The notes under the pieces are model-generated. The model did no database searches. It saw only the letters and a program-made list of their open reading frames with translations, and was not told the DNA's origin. Position numbers and translations under genes: made by a program. From Cellvibrionales bacterium (GTDB lineage: Bacteria > Pseudomonadota > Gammaproteobacteria > Pseudomonadales > UBA7434): 5,697 nucleotides of DNA. Position 1 is the first letter of the stretch. Each line of letters starts with the position of its first letter. This document shows, in pieces, positions 5,171 through 5,697 of this stretch. The stretch covers positions 1 to 5,697 of the forward strand of contig DMZE01000012.1 in the NCBI GenBank assembly GCA_003492055.1. The letters are read 5' to 3'.

Positions 5171-5697
5171 ATGTCAGAAAACTCTTCTAAAGTTGGTTTT
5201 GTAAGTCTTGGCTGCCCAAAGGCATTGGTTGATTCAGAACGCATATTGACGCAACTTAAAATTGATGGCTATGACGTAGTGCCTAGCTACGATGATGCCG
5301 ATATTGTTGTCGTTAACACTTGCGGCTTTATTGATAGCGCCAAGCAAGAATCGTTAGATGCCATTGGCGAAGCACTCAATGAAAACGGTAAAGTCATTGT
5401 CACTGGCTGCATGGGCGCCAATGCCGATGATATTATTCAAGTGCATCCCAATGTACTCAATGTTAGCGGTCCGCATGCCTATGAAGAAGTGGTCTCTGCC
5501 GTTCATGAGCATGTACCCAATAAACGTATTATTGATCCCTTTGTTGATTTAGTACCACCGCAGGGCGTAAAACTTACCCCTAGACACTATGCCTATTTAA
5601 AAATATCTGAAGGCTGCAACCACCGTTGCTCTTTTTGTATTATCCCTTCTATGCGTGGTGACTTAGTTAGCCGCCCAATTGGTGATGTGTTAGAAGA
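5171..5697 (+). CDS. rimO: Ribosomal protein S12 methylthiotransferase RimO, N-terminal 175 codons; 3' end outside window
   Basis: Radical-SAM enzyme that adds a methylthio group to the beta-carbon of the conserved aspartate (Asp89 in E. coli numbering) of ribosomal protein S12. The visible part holds the whole N-terminal MTTase domain, [18 protein letters not shown] onward, with cluster-binding cysteines C15, C51 and C80. The start of the radical-SAM domain follows, with the CxxxCxxC motif C149-C153-C156 in [14 protein letters not shown]. Sequence such as [19 protein letters not shown] and [15 protein letters not shown] is nearly identical to E. coli RimO (about 440 residues), so roughly 60 percent lies past the right edge, including the TRAM domain. 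The ATG at 5171 places the N-terminus as in E. coli; its Shine-Dalgarno is weak (GGATAG, some distance away). The 76-bp gap from the preceding gene shows no clear terminator, so readthrough from the MAPEG operon is possible. Confidence 0.96.
   Translation, partial: MSENSSKVGFVSLGCPKALVDSERILTQLKIDGYDVVPSYDDADIVVVNTCGFIDSAKQESLDAIGEALNENGKVIVTGCMGANADDIIQVHPNVLNVSGPHAYEEVVSAVHEHVPNKRIIDPFVDLVPPQGVKLTPRHYAYLKISEGCNHRCSFCIIPSMRGDLVSRPIGDVLE

Noticed and set aside
5358..5552. Plus-strand 64-codon frame
   Set aside because: It is out of frame inside rimO, whose own frame is strongly conserved.

Overview
The window looks like chromosomal DNA from a free-living gammaproteobacterium of moderate GC content. 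RlmKL, class 2 PyrD and RimO all align by eye along their visible length with the Escherichia coli proteins. The closest lineage is not determinable from one window. The pyrD/rlmL neighbourhood recalls pseudomonad-type gammaproteobacteria.

Layout. The left half is on the minus strand: pyrD (2603 to 1515), followed 47 bp later by rlmL/rlmKL (from 1467, running off the left edge with about 489 codons present). Upstream of pyrD is a 785-bp intergenic stretch (2604-3388) that also serves the divergent plus-strand side. The right half is all plus strand: a class I SAM methyltransferase with features of protein lysine methyltransferases (3389-4036), a MAPEG-family membrane protein (4158-4565), a DUF2244-like membrane protein only 4 bp behind it (4570-5094), and the first 175 codons of rimO (5171 to the right edge).

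The most interesting region is the pyrD leader. On the minus strand it holds, in order, a possible promoter, a short open frame through a U-rich tract made of two tandem 11-nt units, a stop codon, and, seven bases later, a GC-rich hairpin followed by seven Ts. This is the architecture of UTP-sensitive, translation-coupled attenuation known from enteric pyrBI and pyrE. In enteric bacteria pyrD is instead controlled by transcription start-site switching, so an attenuator here would be a different solution. This is an inference from layout and is not proven.

Other points: a short Gly/Ser/Thr/Asn-rich tetrapeptide repeat inserted in PyrD just before a flavin-binding glycine loop; four tandem 13-bp repeats directly upstream of the methyltransferase; a perfect 16-bp tandem duplication upstream of the pyrD leader; and a perfect 16-bp palindrome at the end of the DUF2244-like gene, 95 bp before rimO. 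Functionally the window combines pyrimidine synthesis (PyrD), ribosome modification (RlmKL on 23S rRNA, RimO on protein S12), a probable protein methyltransferase and two small membrane proteins. No mobile elements, tRNA, rRNA or CRISPR array were seen.
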